Source: JAHDDH01 sp963922775
GTDB taxonomy: Bacteria; Bacteroidota; Bacteroidia; Cytophagales; Amoebophilaceae
Direction: 5' to 3'
Assembly (NCBI GenBank): GCA_963922775.1
Contig: CAWUJG010000018.1
Location: forward strand, 1-13,145
DNA: 13,145 nucleotides
The position numbers were made by a program, and so were the translations under genes. Each line of letters begins with the position of its first letter. Positions within the stretch are counted from its first letter, which is position 1. The notes beneath the pieces were generated by a model. The model ran no database searches. It worked only from the letters and a program-made list of their open reading frames with translations, and had not been told where the DNA came from. This document shows positions 1 through 7,265 of the stretch, in pieces.

Positions 1-46
1 ATAAAAAAATAGTTTATTAATTATATTTATTGTGTAATAATATTTA

Positions 47-54
47 CAAATATA
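47..54 (-). promoter_or_regulatory. Possible -7 promoter element reading leftward out of the window
   Basis: On the minus strand this reads TATATTTG, a full match to the Bacteroidota -7 consensus TAnnTTTG. The same 10-mer (plus strand TACAAATATA) lies in front of gdhA. It sits just past the psd stop codon and would drive a minus-strand gene beyond the left edge. I see no -33 TTG at the expected spacing, and the region is so AT-rich that chance matches are likely. Confidence 0.2.
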
Positions 55-78
55 AGAAAAATAATATAATAAAAAAAA

Positions 79-738
79 TTATTGAGGTTTTTTTTCAGCT
101 AAAATAGTAATTCCACCTTTTGTTTTTTGGTTTAACTTGACCTTTATATCTACATTGAGGGGTAAAAATACATCTACTCTTGAACCAAATTTAATAAAAC
201 CAAATTCTTTACCCTGTATCACAGGGTCTTTTTTTTTTATATATATTTTAATTCTTCTGGCTAATAAACCGGCTATTTGTCTATACATTATAGCAAAATT
301 ACCTTGCTCTACTACTGTGGTAGTTCTTTCATTTTTAATACTAGATTTAGGATGAAAAGCAATTAAATGCTTTCCAGGATGGTATTTGCAATATTTTACA
401 ACTCCAGATATAGGATTTCTGTTGACATGTATGTTGAAGGGAGACATAAATATGCTTATCTTTATTTTGTACTCTCTAAAATATTCTTCTTCATATGTTT
501 TTTTGATAGCAATTACCTTGCCATCAGCAGGAGCAATAATACTTGTATCTTGCTTGATGCACTCTCTTGGCGGATTACGAAAAAAATATAATATCCACAA
601 CAAGAAAAATACAGAAAATAGAGTGTAAAATGATTGTATTAGAATATGGATGGCTACAGAATATATAATTAAATTACTAATTAATAGTAAAATAACTGTG
701 CAAAAAATAACATTTTTTCCTTCTTTGTGAATACGCAT
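79..738 (-). CDS. psd: Phosphatidylserine decarboxylase proenzyme, short form
   Basis: Makes phosphatidylethanolamine by decarboxylating phosphatidylserine at the inner membrane. The 219-residue product matches the short Psd form that is common in Bacteroidota. Two hydrophobic segments (about residues 10-30 and 36-53) anchor the N-terminus. Then come FRNP (53-56), PADGKV (70-75), the core MSPFNIHVNRNP (98-109), HPGK (120-123) and NERT (136-139). The self-cleavage site is the Gly-Ser of FGSRVD (184-189, cut between 185 and 186). In this family that serine becomes the pyruvoyl cofactor, giving a large beta and a small alpha chain. The gene follows gdhA by 18 bp on the same strand, so it is probably cotranscribed. 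The ATG start has no Shine-Dalgarno. No pssA partner is visible; it may lie to the left. All hallmark residues are intact. Confidence 0.96.
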   Translation of the reverse strand: MRIHKEGKNVIFCTVILLLISNLIIYSVAIHILIQSFYTLFSVFFLLWILYFFRNPPRECIKQDTSIIAPADGKVIAIKKTYEEEYFREYKIKISIFMSPFNIHVNRNPISGVVKYCKYHPGKHLIAFHPKSSIKNERTTTVVEQGNFAIMYRQIAGLLARRIKIYIKKKDPVIQGKEFGFIKFGSRVDVFLPLNVDIKVKLNQKTKGGITILAEKKPQ

Positions 739-756
739 TATAATATTTAACTGTAA

Positions 757-2034
757 TTAAAATTTTCCTCTATATCGATATGTTTTGGCAATCTTTTCTA
801 TTGCTAAGCTATATGCTGCTATACGTAAAGATATTTTTTGCTCTCTTGCCTTACTATATACTTTTTCAAATGATTCTTGCATCATTCTATCTGATCTTCT
901 TTTTATACGTTCTAGGCTCCAAGAATATCCCATTTTATTTTGAATCCATTCAAAATAAGACACAATTACTCCTCCTGCGTTGGCTAAAATATCTGGAACT
1001 ATTATAGTACCTTTTTCATGAATAATTTTATCTGCAGTAGCAGATGTAGGGCCATTAGCTCCTTCTACTATAAGCTTAGACTGTATTTTATGGGCATTTT
1101 TTTGTGTAATTACTTCTTCTTTAGCTGCAGGTATAAGCACATCTACTGGTAAAGATAATAGCTCTTCAGGAGTAATTTTATCAGCAGCAGAAAATTTTTC
1201 TAAACTACCTTGGTTATTGCTAGCATGTTTTATGGCTAAAGCTATATTAATACCATTTTTATTATAATATGCTCCTGAAATATCACTAATAGCTACTATT
1301 TTACTACCTCGCTCCATAAGCAAATTTGCTGCATGTGAACCTACATTGCCAAAACCTTGAATAGCTATAGTAGCATTATATGAATTAAGTTTCAGTTTAT
1401 TAAGAGCTGCCAATGTAGCAATCATTACTCCTCTTCCTGTTGCTTCTATTCTGCCTAAACATCCGCCCAATACTATGGGTTTACCTGTAACTACAGCATG
1501 TTCTGTAGAACCAAAGGCTTTAGCATATTCATCCATAATCCAAGCCATTTCTCGTGGACCAGTACCCATATCTGGAGCAGGTATATCTTTTTTAGGACCA
1601 AAAATATCAAGCATAGCCAATGTATAGGCTCTTGTAAGACGCTCAATTTCATCTAATGACATTTGCTTCGGATTACACTTTATACCACCCTTAGCTCCTC
1701 CGTAGGGTATGTCTACTACAGCACATTTCCAGGTCATCCAAGCAGCAAGTGCCTTTACTTCATCTAAGTGTACATGTTGATTATACCTTATACCTCCTTT
1801 AGATGGACCTAATATATTAGAATGTATTACACGATATCCTTCAAACACTTTTACACTTCCATTGTCTAAACTAATGGGCAGTGAAACAACAATTTGTTTA
1901 ATTGGCTTTGTAAGCAATTGGTAAATTTCTTCATTTAATCCTATAACTTTTGCTGCTTCATCAAACTGAAGCATCATTGTTTCAAAAGGATTGTCAATAT
2001 TTTTTATGACAACGGATTGTTGTGATGCTGACAT
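757..2034 (-). CDS. gdhA: Glutamate dehydrogenase (Glu/Leu/Phe/Val dehydrogenase family)
   Basis: Catalyses the reversible interconversion of glutamate with 2-oxoglutarate and ammonia using NAD(P) in the cytoplasm. The 425 residues fit the hexameric class I family. The substrate domain has GPSKGGIRY (76-84; Lys79), WKCAVVDIPYGGAKGGI (102-118; Lys103 and the catalytic Lys115) and PAPDMGTG (152-159; catalytic Asp155). The Rossmann domain has GFGNVG (227-232), followed by Asp251 in SDISG. An acid at about this point usually favours NAD over NADP, which is inference here. EGANGPTSATAD (324-335) and the ANAGGVIVSYFEW block (351-363) are further family signatures. Other amino acid dehydrogenases share this fold, but the overall pattern best fits glutamate. 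It is first gene of a minus-strand pair with psd, with a candidate -7 element 24 bp before its ATG. In a reduced genome it may serve catabolism of host-derived glutamate. Confidence 0.95.
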   Translation of the reverse strand: MSASQQSVVIKNIDNPFETMMLQFDEAAKVIGLNEEIYQLLTKPIKQIVVSLPISLDNGSVKVFEGYRVIHSNILGPSKGGIRYNQHVHLDEVKALAAWMTWKCAVVDIPYGGAKGGIKCNPKQMSLDEIERLTRAYTLAMLDIFGPKKDIPAPDMGTGPREMAWIMDEYAKAFGSTEHAVVTGKPIVLGGCLGRIEATGRGVMIATLAALNKLKLNSYNATIAIQGFGNVGSHAANLLMERGSKIVAISDISGAYYNKNGINIALAIKHASNNQGSLEKFSAADKITPEELLSLPVDVLIPAAKEEVITQKNAHKIQSKLIVEGANGPTSATADKIIHEKGTIIVPDILANAGGVIVSYFEWIQNKMGYSWSLERIKRRSDRMMQESFEKVYSKAREQKISLRIAAYSLAIEKIAKTYRYRGKF

Positions 2035-2057
2035 TTTAAGGTTTAAAAAATAATCTA

Positions 2058-2065
2058 CAAATATA
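2058..2065 (-). promoter_or_regulatory. Candidate -7 promoter element for gdhA-psd
   Basis: The minus strand reads TATATTTG, a perfect TAnnTTTG match, ending 23 bases before the gdhA ATG. This would give a 5' leader of roughly 15-20 nt. A matching -33 TTG at 19-21 bp spacing is not evident, so the assignment rests on the -7 element and its position. Confidence 0.4.
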
Positions 2066-2202
2066 ACAATTAGATCCTTTAATTAATGTATATATATTAT
2101 CAAAAAATACATATAAAGTTCTAAAATGACATAAAAATATTATAAAAAAAATTTAGTCTGTAAAAAGCATATAATAGATAGACAAAAAATTTTTTTAAAT
2201 GA

Positions 2203-2230
2203 TAGTATTAATTCTTAATGAATAATACTA
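2203..2230. repeat. 8-bp inverted repeat in the gdhA/dapF divergent spacer
   Basis: TAGTATTA (2203-2210) and TAATACTA (2223-2230) form a perfect 8-bp inverted repeat around a 12-nt spacer. It ends 36 bp before the dapF start and overlaps a TATAAT sequence, so it could be an operator. The arms are mostly A and T in an AT-rich region, so chance is a real alternative. It lacks a T-run and does not look like a terminator. Confidence 0.35.
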
Positions 2231-2243
2231 TAATATGTATAAT
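2229..2243 (+). promoter_or_regulatory. Two overlapping-range TATAAT sequences before dapF
   Basis: TATAAT occurs at 2229-2234 and again at 2238-2243 (the second preceded by TG), 23-38 bp upstream of the dapF ATG. They may mark the dapF-priA promoter, but Bacteroidota sigma factors prefer TAnnTTTG, and no such element is seen here. Weak call. Confidence 0.2.
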
Positions 2244-2266
2244 GACATACTATTTTTCTCAGTTCC

Positions 2267-3073
2267 ATGTATATCTCCTTTTTTAAATATCATGCCCAAG
2301 GTAATGACTTTATTTTAATAGATGATAGGTTTTCAAATATCTGCAAAAACATATCAGTAGAAAAACTTTGCCAAACCATGTGTCAGAGGCATTTTGGTAT
2401 AGGTGCTGATGGACTTATATTTTTAGCTCATCATAATAACTATAGCTTTGAAATGCTATTTTATAACCCTGATGGCAGCCTAAGCATGTGTGGTAATGGG
2501 GCACGCTGTGCTGTTCATTTGGCTCAAAAACTCAAAATAATATCCTGTCAAACCCAATTTATACACCAAAATAAACCTTATTATGCCCATATCGATACTA
2601 AAAAAAATATTCATCTTATAGTAGAAAGTAATCCTAAAATAGTAACATATTCTCATGGATATATTGTACATAATGGTGCTAAGCACTACATTACTTTTAC
2701 TAATAATTTATCTGATTATAACTTGTACGCTGGTTATCAACATATGGTGAAAAAGGATATATTACATCATAATTTTAATGTAGTACAGTACATAAATAAT
2801 AATCATATCAAATTACGCACCTATGAAAATGGTGTTTTTGCTGAAACACTTTCTTGTGGTACAGGAGCTATAGCAGCAGCGCTAGTAAGCGCACAAAAAT
2901 ATGGTACAAAAAGCCCTACACTAGTTACTACTCCAGGTGGACAAGTTACTGTGACGTATCATAGATATAGAAAATCTGTTACACATGAAATAAAATATAG
3001 CAAAATTGTTTTAACTGGTAAGGTTTCCTTCCTTTTTCAAGGAAAATACCCTTATACTTTATCTAAATTCTAA
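2267..3073 (+). CDS. dapF: Diaminopimelate epimerase
   Basis: Converts LL- to meso-2,6-diaminopimelate, the precursor of lysine and of the peptidoglycan cross-linking residue, without a cofactor. The 268-residue protein has both halves of the family fold. The N-terminal motif is HAQGNDF (9-15), and FGIGADGL (43-50) follows. MCGNGARC (74-81) holds the first catalytic Cys75. RTYENGVFAET (184-194) is followed by SCGTGA (196-201) with the second catalytic Cys197. The two cysteines act as the acid/base pair. The ATG gives the expected N-terminus, seven residues before the HAQGNDF block. priA starts 3 bp after the stop, so the two are very likely one transcript. Keeping dapF in a reduced genome suggests that the organism still makes DAP-type peptidoglycan; no other dap gene is in the window. 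Confidence 0.96.
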   Translation: MYISFFKYHAQGNDFILIDDRFSNICKNISVEKLCQTMCQRHFGIGADGLIFLAHHNNYSFEMLFYNPDGSLSMCGNGARCAVHLAQKLKIISCQTQFIHQNKPYYAHIDTKKNIHLIVESNPKIVTYSHGYIVHNGAKHYITFTNNLSDYNLYAGYQHMVKKDILHHNFNVVQYINNNHIKLRTYENGVFAETLSCGTGAIAAALVSAQKYGTKSPTLVTTPGGQVTVTYHRYRKSVTHEIKYSKIVLTGKVSFLFQGKYPYTLSKF

Positions 3074-3076
3074 TTG

Positions 3077-5530
3077 ATGTCTAAAAAAGTACAATTAGCC
3101 CATGTAATTTTACCTGTGCCTATCGATAAACCTTTGTACTATACTATTCCAGATAATTGGTTATCAATGCTAAAAATAGGCCATAGTGTTATAGTACCTT
3201 TAGGAAAAAAAATATATGTTGGTATAGTATATAGTATAGGACATATCAGTCAAAATAGATTTAAGATTAAGCCTATACTAGGGGTGTTCTCTTCTTTTCC
3301 ACTCATGAATACCCTACAACTTGTATTTTTAAAATGGGTAGCACAATATTATATGACCCCTCTAGGTGAAGTAGTAAAGGCAGCGTTTCCTATACATATT
3401 AAATCCTGTACTGATTTTTATGTCAAAAAAAACCCTGCATATCAAAAAGTACTTCCAGAAGAAAAACCTTTGATAGATATACTAGACAAATGTGAGGCTA
3501 TGCCTTATCAGGAATGGATGCAAAACATGGCCATGCATAATAGTACTATACTTGAGTTTTCGATGTTTATACAACAAAAAATAAGAATTACCCATTCGCT
3601 ACAAAAATATTTTTTTCCTTCTACATGCAAGGTAGTTTACCTTGCTGAATCTTATACTAAAGATGATAAAAAGCTTCAAGAGACATATGCCCAGCTAGAA
3701 AAATACCCCAAACAACTAGATGTATTACTACAATATATTCAGATAGTTTCCTTAGAATTTATTTGTGATACAAAGAAAAATGCTGTAGAAAAAAAAGTAT
3801 TAGTAGAAAAAGGAGTTTCTAAAGGGTCGTTACAAACATTAATTAAAAAAAAAATTTTTGTAGAAAAAGAAATATTGGCAGATATCCCTTCTACAACTTT
3901 TCATCTGCCAAAAGCTATGGTACTCACTCCACCACAGCAAAAAGCATATATAGAAATTAGCAAACAATATAATACAGAAAAAAAAAATATAGTTTTATTG
4001 CACGGCATTACAGGAAGTGGAAAAACAGCTATATATATTCAACTTATATATGATACACTAAAAAAAAAAAAACAGGTACTATACTTGCTTCCAGAAATAG
4101 CATTAACTACACAGCTAGTAGAACGGTTACAAAAATACTTTGGCCCTATGTTAGGGGTATATCATTCACGACATACAGACAAAGAAAAAATACAGACATG
4201 GCAAGGTCTACATAAAGGCAGGTACAATGTAATAGTAGGAGTACGATCTGCCATATTTCTACCATTCAACAAACTAGGTTTAGTAATAGTAGATGAAGAA
4301 CATGAAACATCTTATAAGCAACAACAAAAATCTCCCAGATATCATGCAAGAGACTCCAGTACAATGCTGGCCAAATACCATAAAGCCAAAGTTTTATTAG
4401 GTTCTGCTACGCCCAGTATAGAAAGTTTTTACTATAGTCAAAATAAAAAATATGGCTATGTGGCACTAAAAAAAAGATATGGAAATGCATCTTTACCCCA
4501 TATTTACTTGCAAAATATCCATGTATATAAAAATCATATTCAAAATTTTATTCTTTCCCCAGAACTCAATGTAGCTATAGAAAAAACTTTAGCTGCTAAG
4601 CAGCAAGTAATTATTTTTCAAAATAGAAGAGGATATGCGCCATACTACCATTGTGCAGTGTGTAGTTGGACTGCAAAGTGTATACAATGTGCTGTATATC
4701 TTACCTATCATCAACAAAAAAGTATGCTATGCTGCCACTACTGTGGATATCAGATACATCCTATGCATAAATGTACAGCGTGTAATGCTACTACACTATA
4801 TTTTAATCATTTTGGTACAGAAAAAATTGAAAGCCTTCTCAAAGAGAAATGGCCAAAAGCACATATTGCCCGGATGGATTTAGATACAACACGAAAAAAA
4901 AAAATGTTTGAAAATATAATAAAAACTTTTTCACGTAAGGATACAGATATTTTAGTAGGTACACAAATGGTTACTAAAGGGTTTGACTTTAGCCATGTAG
5001 CCCTTGTAGGTGTTCTAGATATTGATCGATTTCTACATTTTCCAGATTTTAGGGCTTATGAACACTGCTTTCAGCGTATAGTACAAGTAAGTGGACGTGC
5101 AGGAAGAGCAGGACATAGTGGTAAGGTAATTATTCAAACAGTTAATCCTCAACATGATGTATTACAGTATATTAAACATCATAACTATATAGGCTTATAC
5201 AAAAAAGAGATTATAGCTAGACAAAAATACATATATCCACCTTTTGTTCGACTCATAAAAATATCTATACAACATATCCAACAGTCTATAGCACAAATAG
5301 AGGCCGAAAAATTATATACTATATTGGCTCAACAGTGGGGTAAAATGGTATTAGGCCCACAAAAATCCGTAATTGCAAAACTTAAAAATAACTATAGCAT
5401 GGAAATTACAATTAAATATAAAAAAAGTAAAGGTAACAACAATACAAAAATAAAAATTCAGCAAATATTACAGCAAAGAAGCATAATGAATAAGCAAATA
5501 AAGTTTATAGTAGATGTAGATCCTGTGTAG
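3077..5530 (+). CDS. priA: Primosomal replication restart helicase PriA
   Basis: 3'-5' DNA helicase that reloads the replicative helicase at stalled or collapsed forks. From the ATG at 3077 it is 817 residues; a TTG directly before it (3074) would add one residue. The N-terminal 3'-end-binding domain begins with the HVILPVPIDKPLYY block (about 9-22). Walker A is GITGSGKT (310-317), Walker B/DEAH-type box DEEH (406-409), motif III GSATPS (442-447). A zinc-binding insert carries four CxxC pairs at 526/529, 535/538, 553/556 and 566/569, all present. Motifs V and VI follow, with GTQMVTKGFDF (628-638) and QVSGRAGRAG (670-679). The middle region (about 120-270) is poorly conserved. The gene contains A-tracts of 10, 10, 13 and 11 bases (3845-3854, 3978-3987, 4060-4072, 4894-4904), all in frame and coding for Lys-rich stretches. 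It ends in TAG. Confidence 0.96.
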   Translation: MSKKVQLAHVILPVPIDKPLYYTIPDNWLSMLKIGHSVIVPLGKKIYVGIVYSIGHISQNRFKIKPILGVFSSFPLMNTLQLVFLKWVAQYYMTPLGEVVKAAFPIHIKSCTDFYVKKNPAYQKVLPEEKPLIDILDKCEAMPYQEWMQNMAMHNSTILEFSMFIQQKIRITHSLQKYFFPSTCKVVYLAESYTKDDKKLQETYAQLEKYPKQLDVLLQYIQIVSLEFICDTKKNAVEKKVLVEKGVSKGSLQTLIKKKIFVEKEILADIPSTTFHLPKAMVLTPPQQKAYIEISKQYNTEKKNIVLLHGITGSGKTAIYIQLIYDTLKKKKQVLYLLPEIALTTQLVERLQKYFGPMLGVYHSRHTDKEKIQTWQGLHKGRYNVIVGVRSAIFLPFNKLGLVIVDEEHETSYKQQQKSPRYHARDSSTMLAKYHKAKVLLGSATPSIESFYYSQNKKYGYVALKKRYGNASLPHIYLQNIHVYKNHIQNFILSPELNVAIEKTLAAKQQVIIFQNRRGYAPYYHCAVCSWTAKCIQCAVYLTYHQQKSMLCCHYCGYQIHPMHKCTACNATTLYFNHFGTEKIESLLKEKWPKAHIARMDLDTTRKKKMFENIIKTFSRKDTDILVGTQMVTKGFDFSHVALVGVLDIDRFLHFPDFRAYEHCFQRIVQVSGRAGRAGHSGKVIIQTVNPQHDVLQYIKHHNYIGLYKKEIIARQKYIYPPFVRLIKISIQHIQQSIAQIEAEKLYTILAQQWGKMVLGPQKSVIAKLKNNYSMEITIKYKKSKGNNNTKIKIQQILQQRSIMNKQIKFIVDVDPV

Positions 5531-5578
5531 AACAAACCAAATGAAGGGAATGATATTAAAAGCATTAAAACATGTTAA

Positions 5579-5596
5579 CTGCTTATTATAAAGCAG
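5579..5596. terminator. Short hairpin between convergent priA and uppS
   Basis: CTGCTT (5579-5584) and AAGCAG (5591-5596) form a perfect 6-bp stem with a 6-nt loop, in the 105-bp gap between two convergent genes. Position fits a shared bidirectional terminator. Neither strand has a clear T-run after the stem, so this is weak as an intrinsic terminator. Confidence 0.25.
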
Positions 5597-5635
5597 AAAA
5601 TCTACAAATAATAAAACCATAAACACGACACATTA

Positions 5636-6355
5636 TTATACCTTACCAAACCTCCTTTCTTTTTTCTGGTAAAAACCAATGGCTTGTAACAAATGTTTTT
5701 TACGAAACATAGGCCAAAAAATGTTACAAAAATAAATTTCAGAATAGGCCATTTGCCATAGCAAAAAATTGCTGACGCGTGTTTCCCCACTAGTCCGAAT
5801 AATTAAATCTGGATCTGGTAAATTTGCTGATTGCAAATATGATGCGAATTTGTTTTCGCACAAGCTTTTACTATCTAATTTCTTCTGACCAATATCCAAT
5901 ACTATTTGTTTTATAGCTTCAAGAATATCCCACCTACCACTATAGCTAATGGCAAAGGTAAGGCATATTTTGCTATTATTTTTAGAAGCTTCTACAATAT
6001 AATGTAGAGCTTCCTGACAGTTTAAAGGCAATTTTTTTATTTCACCAATTATATTGACCTTTATATCTTGCTGTATAATATTTTTATGCTCTTGTTGTAT
6101 AATGGATACAAACAAATCCATTAAAAAGTTTATCTCTTGCTGAGGCCTTTGCCAGTTTTCTTGAGAAAATGCAAATAAAGTAAGATAGGGAATAGAAAGC
6201 TCTATACATCCATGTAGTGCAGACTTAATGCTTTTTACTGCTTTCTGATGACCTACAGTTCTATTCAAACCCTTTTTCTGTGCCCATCTACCATTTCCAT
6301 CCATAATAATAGCAATATGTTGAGGAATTTTATCAGGATTTAAGCCATTATGCAA
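5636..6355 (-). CDS. uppS: Undecaprenyl diphosphate synthase (cis-prenyltransferase, non-ATG start)
   Basis: Adds isopentenyl units to farnesyl diphosphate to make undecaprenyl diphosphate, the lipid carrier for peptidoglycan and surface glycans. Numbered from the TTG at 6355 it is 239 residues, the usual family length. MDGNGRW (18-24) carries the catalytic Asp19; FSQENW (63-68) and the block from DLIIRTSGE (183-191) through SNFLLWQ (195-201) bind substrate and Mg. The reading frame stays open upstream to an ATG at 6424, but that lies inside tRNA-Leu. The next ATG downstream is the Met of MDGNGRW itself, too late for a start. The start must therefore be non-ATG: TTG at 6355 (preferred), or ATT at 6358. 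The leader between the tRNA 3' end and this TTG is 28 nt. Cotranscription with the two tRNAs is likely. Confidence 0.93.
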   Translation of the reverse strand: MHNGLNPDKIPQHIAIIMDGNGRWAQKKGLNRTVGHQKAVKSIKSALHGCIELSIPYLTLFAFSQENWQRPQQEINFLMDLFVSIIQQEHKNIIQQDIKVNIIGEIKKLPLNCQEALHYIVEASKNNSKICLTFAISYSGRWDILEAIKQIVLDIGQKKLDSKSLCENKFASYLQSANLPDPDLIIRTSGETRVSNFLLWQMAYSEIYFCNIFWPMFRKKHLLQAIGFYQKKERRFGKV

Positions 6356-6383
6356 AATGTATAGTAAATATGTAATTATATTG

Positions 6384-6467
6384 TACCAGGAGCGGGACTT
6401 GAACCCGCACGAACCAAAGTTCACAAGATTTTAAGTCTTGCGTGTCTACCAATTCCACCATCCCGGT
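6384..6467 (-). tRNA. tRNA-Leu (anticodon UAA)
   Basis: A complete 84-nt class II tRNA. The 7-bp acceptor stem pairs ACCGGGA with TCCTGGT (one G-U pair), with A73 as discriminator. The anticodon stem is CAAGA/TCTTG with loop CTTAAAA, placing TAA at 34-36. A long variable arm (GAAC/GTTC) and a T arm of GCGGG/CCCGC around TTCAAGT follow. The 3' CCA is not encoded; CAA follows the discriminator. The end pair is A1-U72, where most bacterial tRNA-Leu have G1-C72. It lies 9 bp downstream of tRNA-Gly and just before uppS. Confidence 0.96.
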
Positions 6468-6476
6468 AAATATTTT

Positions 6477-6552
<76 letters not shown>

Positions 6553-6628
6553 ATATGTGAAATTGTATAAAGATACTTTAAATATACCAAAAAATTTATT
6601 ATTATCAATAGATTTGATAGATTAAAAG

Positions 6629-6636
6629 CAAACTTA
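6629..6636 (-). promoter_or_regulatory. Candidate -7 element for the tRNA-Gly/tRNA-Leu/uppS unit
   Basis: The minus strand reads TAAGTTTG, a full match to TAnnTTTG, 76 bp before the tRNA-Gly 5' end. Transcription would begin near 6620, leaving a leader of roughly 70 nt for RNase P to remove. No clear -33 TTG is seen at the right spacing. Confidence 0.3.
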
Positions 6637-6722
6637 TAAGACAAAAAATATAATTCAGATAACTTTTCTAATTTAGGGAAATTTAAAATAATTTTTTAAA
6701 AAAAATTATCTATTTTTTTATG

Positions 6723-6730
6723 TATTTTTG
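6723..6730 (+). promoter_or_regulatory. Candidate -7 element for the HTH gene
   Basis: TATTTTTG matches TAnnTTTG, 112 bp before the HTH gene's ATG. If used, the inverted repeats at 6741-6773 would lie at or just after the transcription start. There is no obvious -33 TTG; the upstream region is a run of A and T. Confidence 0.3.
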
Positions 6731-6740
6731 TACTAAAAGT

Positions 6741-6773
6741 GTATTTTTAGAATACAAAATGTAGTATTTTGTA
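6741..6773 (+). promoter_or_regulatory. Overlapping inverted repeats upstream of the HTH gene (possible operator)
   Basis: GTATT/AATAC (6741-6745 and 6751-6755) overlaps a second inverted repeat, TACAAAAT/ATTTTGTA (6753-6760 and 6766-6773, 5-nt spacer). The two share 6753-6755, so as RNA hairpins they exclude one another. A related half-site, GTATTTTTGTAC, lies at 6722-6733, giving three GTATTTT-type copies within about 50 bp. This fits a multi-site operator for a DNA-binding protein, perhaps the HTH protein encoded 70 bp downstream. The AT bias weakens the case. Confidence 0.4.
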
Positions 6774-6842
6774 CATAAAAATTTGATTGGGTGAGAAAAA
6801 TGTCAAAAAACTAACGCTATATTGTTGCTATTTTTAAATATC

Positions 6843-7265
6843 ATGGCACAATGTGAAACAATACATCAAGGAAAAATAATAGAAAAAGCAATACGCAATA
6901 GTGGATATAAAATAAGCTGGGTAGCCCAAAAATTGGGTATAAGTAGACACACCTTATATAACCGTTTTCGTTCTAAATTGCTAAAAGCAAACTTTATTCA
7001 ACACTTGGGTCATGTAATTTTTTATGATTTTTCAGTTGATTTTCCTAGTATAGAACCTACCTATGAAGTAGAAGAAGATGTGACTGTATACTACTTTGAT
7101 GATGGGTTATATCATTCCATAGAAGAAAAATATACCATTTTGTTAGAAAGATATAATCAATTACTAGTTATCTTTGCTGACTGTCTTAACAAAGATCATC
7201 GTATTGCAGAAAATAAAAATATTTCAACATTTATAAAATACCAACTACCCACTTTTCTTTCTTAG
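6843..7265 (+). CDS. Small helix-turn-helix DNA-binding protein
   Basis: A probable cytoplasmic transcription regulator of 140 residues; its targets cannot be told from sequence. An N-terminal helix-turn-helix spans about residues 22-42 (ISWVAQKLGISRHTLYNRF), resembling Fis-type and homeodomain-like HTHs. The middle is acidic (EPTYEVEEDV, 71-80). A helical stretch with YTILLERYNQLL (97-108) could be a dimerisation segment. No ligand-binding, phosphoacceptor or kinase domain is seen. The ATG at 6843 is chosen because it leads directly into the HTH region; a TTG at 6822 would add seven residues. It stands alone between two long spacers, with inverted repeats upstream that suggest self-regulation. 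Similar small HTH proteins occur in Bacteroidota, but I do not recognise a named family. It ends in TAG. Confidence 0.8.
   Translation: MAQCETIHQGKIIEKAIRNSGYKISWVAQKLGISRHTLYNRFRSKLLKANFIQHLGHVIFYDFSVDFPSIEPTYEVEEDVTVYYFDDGLYHSIEEKYTILLERYNQLLVIFADCLNKDHRIAENKNISTFIKYQLPTFLS

Noticed and set aside
780..1007. Open frame antisense to gdhA
   Set aside because: It lies entirely within the conserved gdhA coding region on the opposite strand and its translation has no family features.
4635..4883. Open frame overlapping priA in another frame
   Set aside because: It overlaps the zinc-binding region of PriA, where the priA frame has all conserved cysteines; the alternative translation is a by-product.
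6356..6424. Possible 23-residue N-terminal extension of UppS from an ATG at 6424
   Set aside because: This ATG and the following codons lie inside tRNA-Leu, and the extension has no resemblance to the UppS N-terminus. The start was moved to TTG at 6355.
6822..6842. TTG start for the HTH gene
   Set aside because: It adds only seven hydrophobic residues before a good ATG, with no ribosome-binding signal favouring it.
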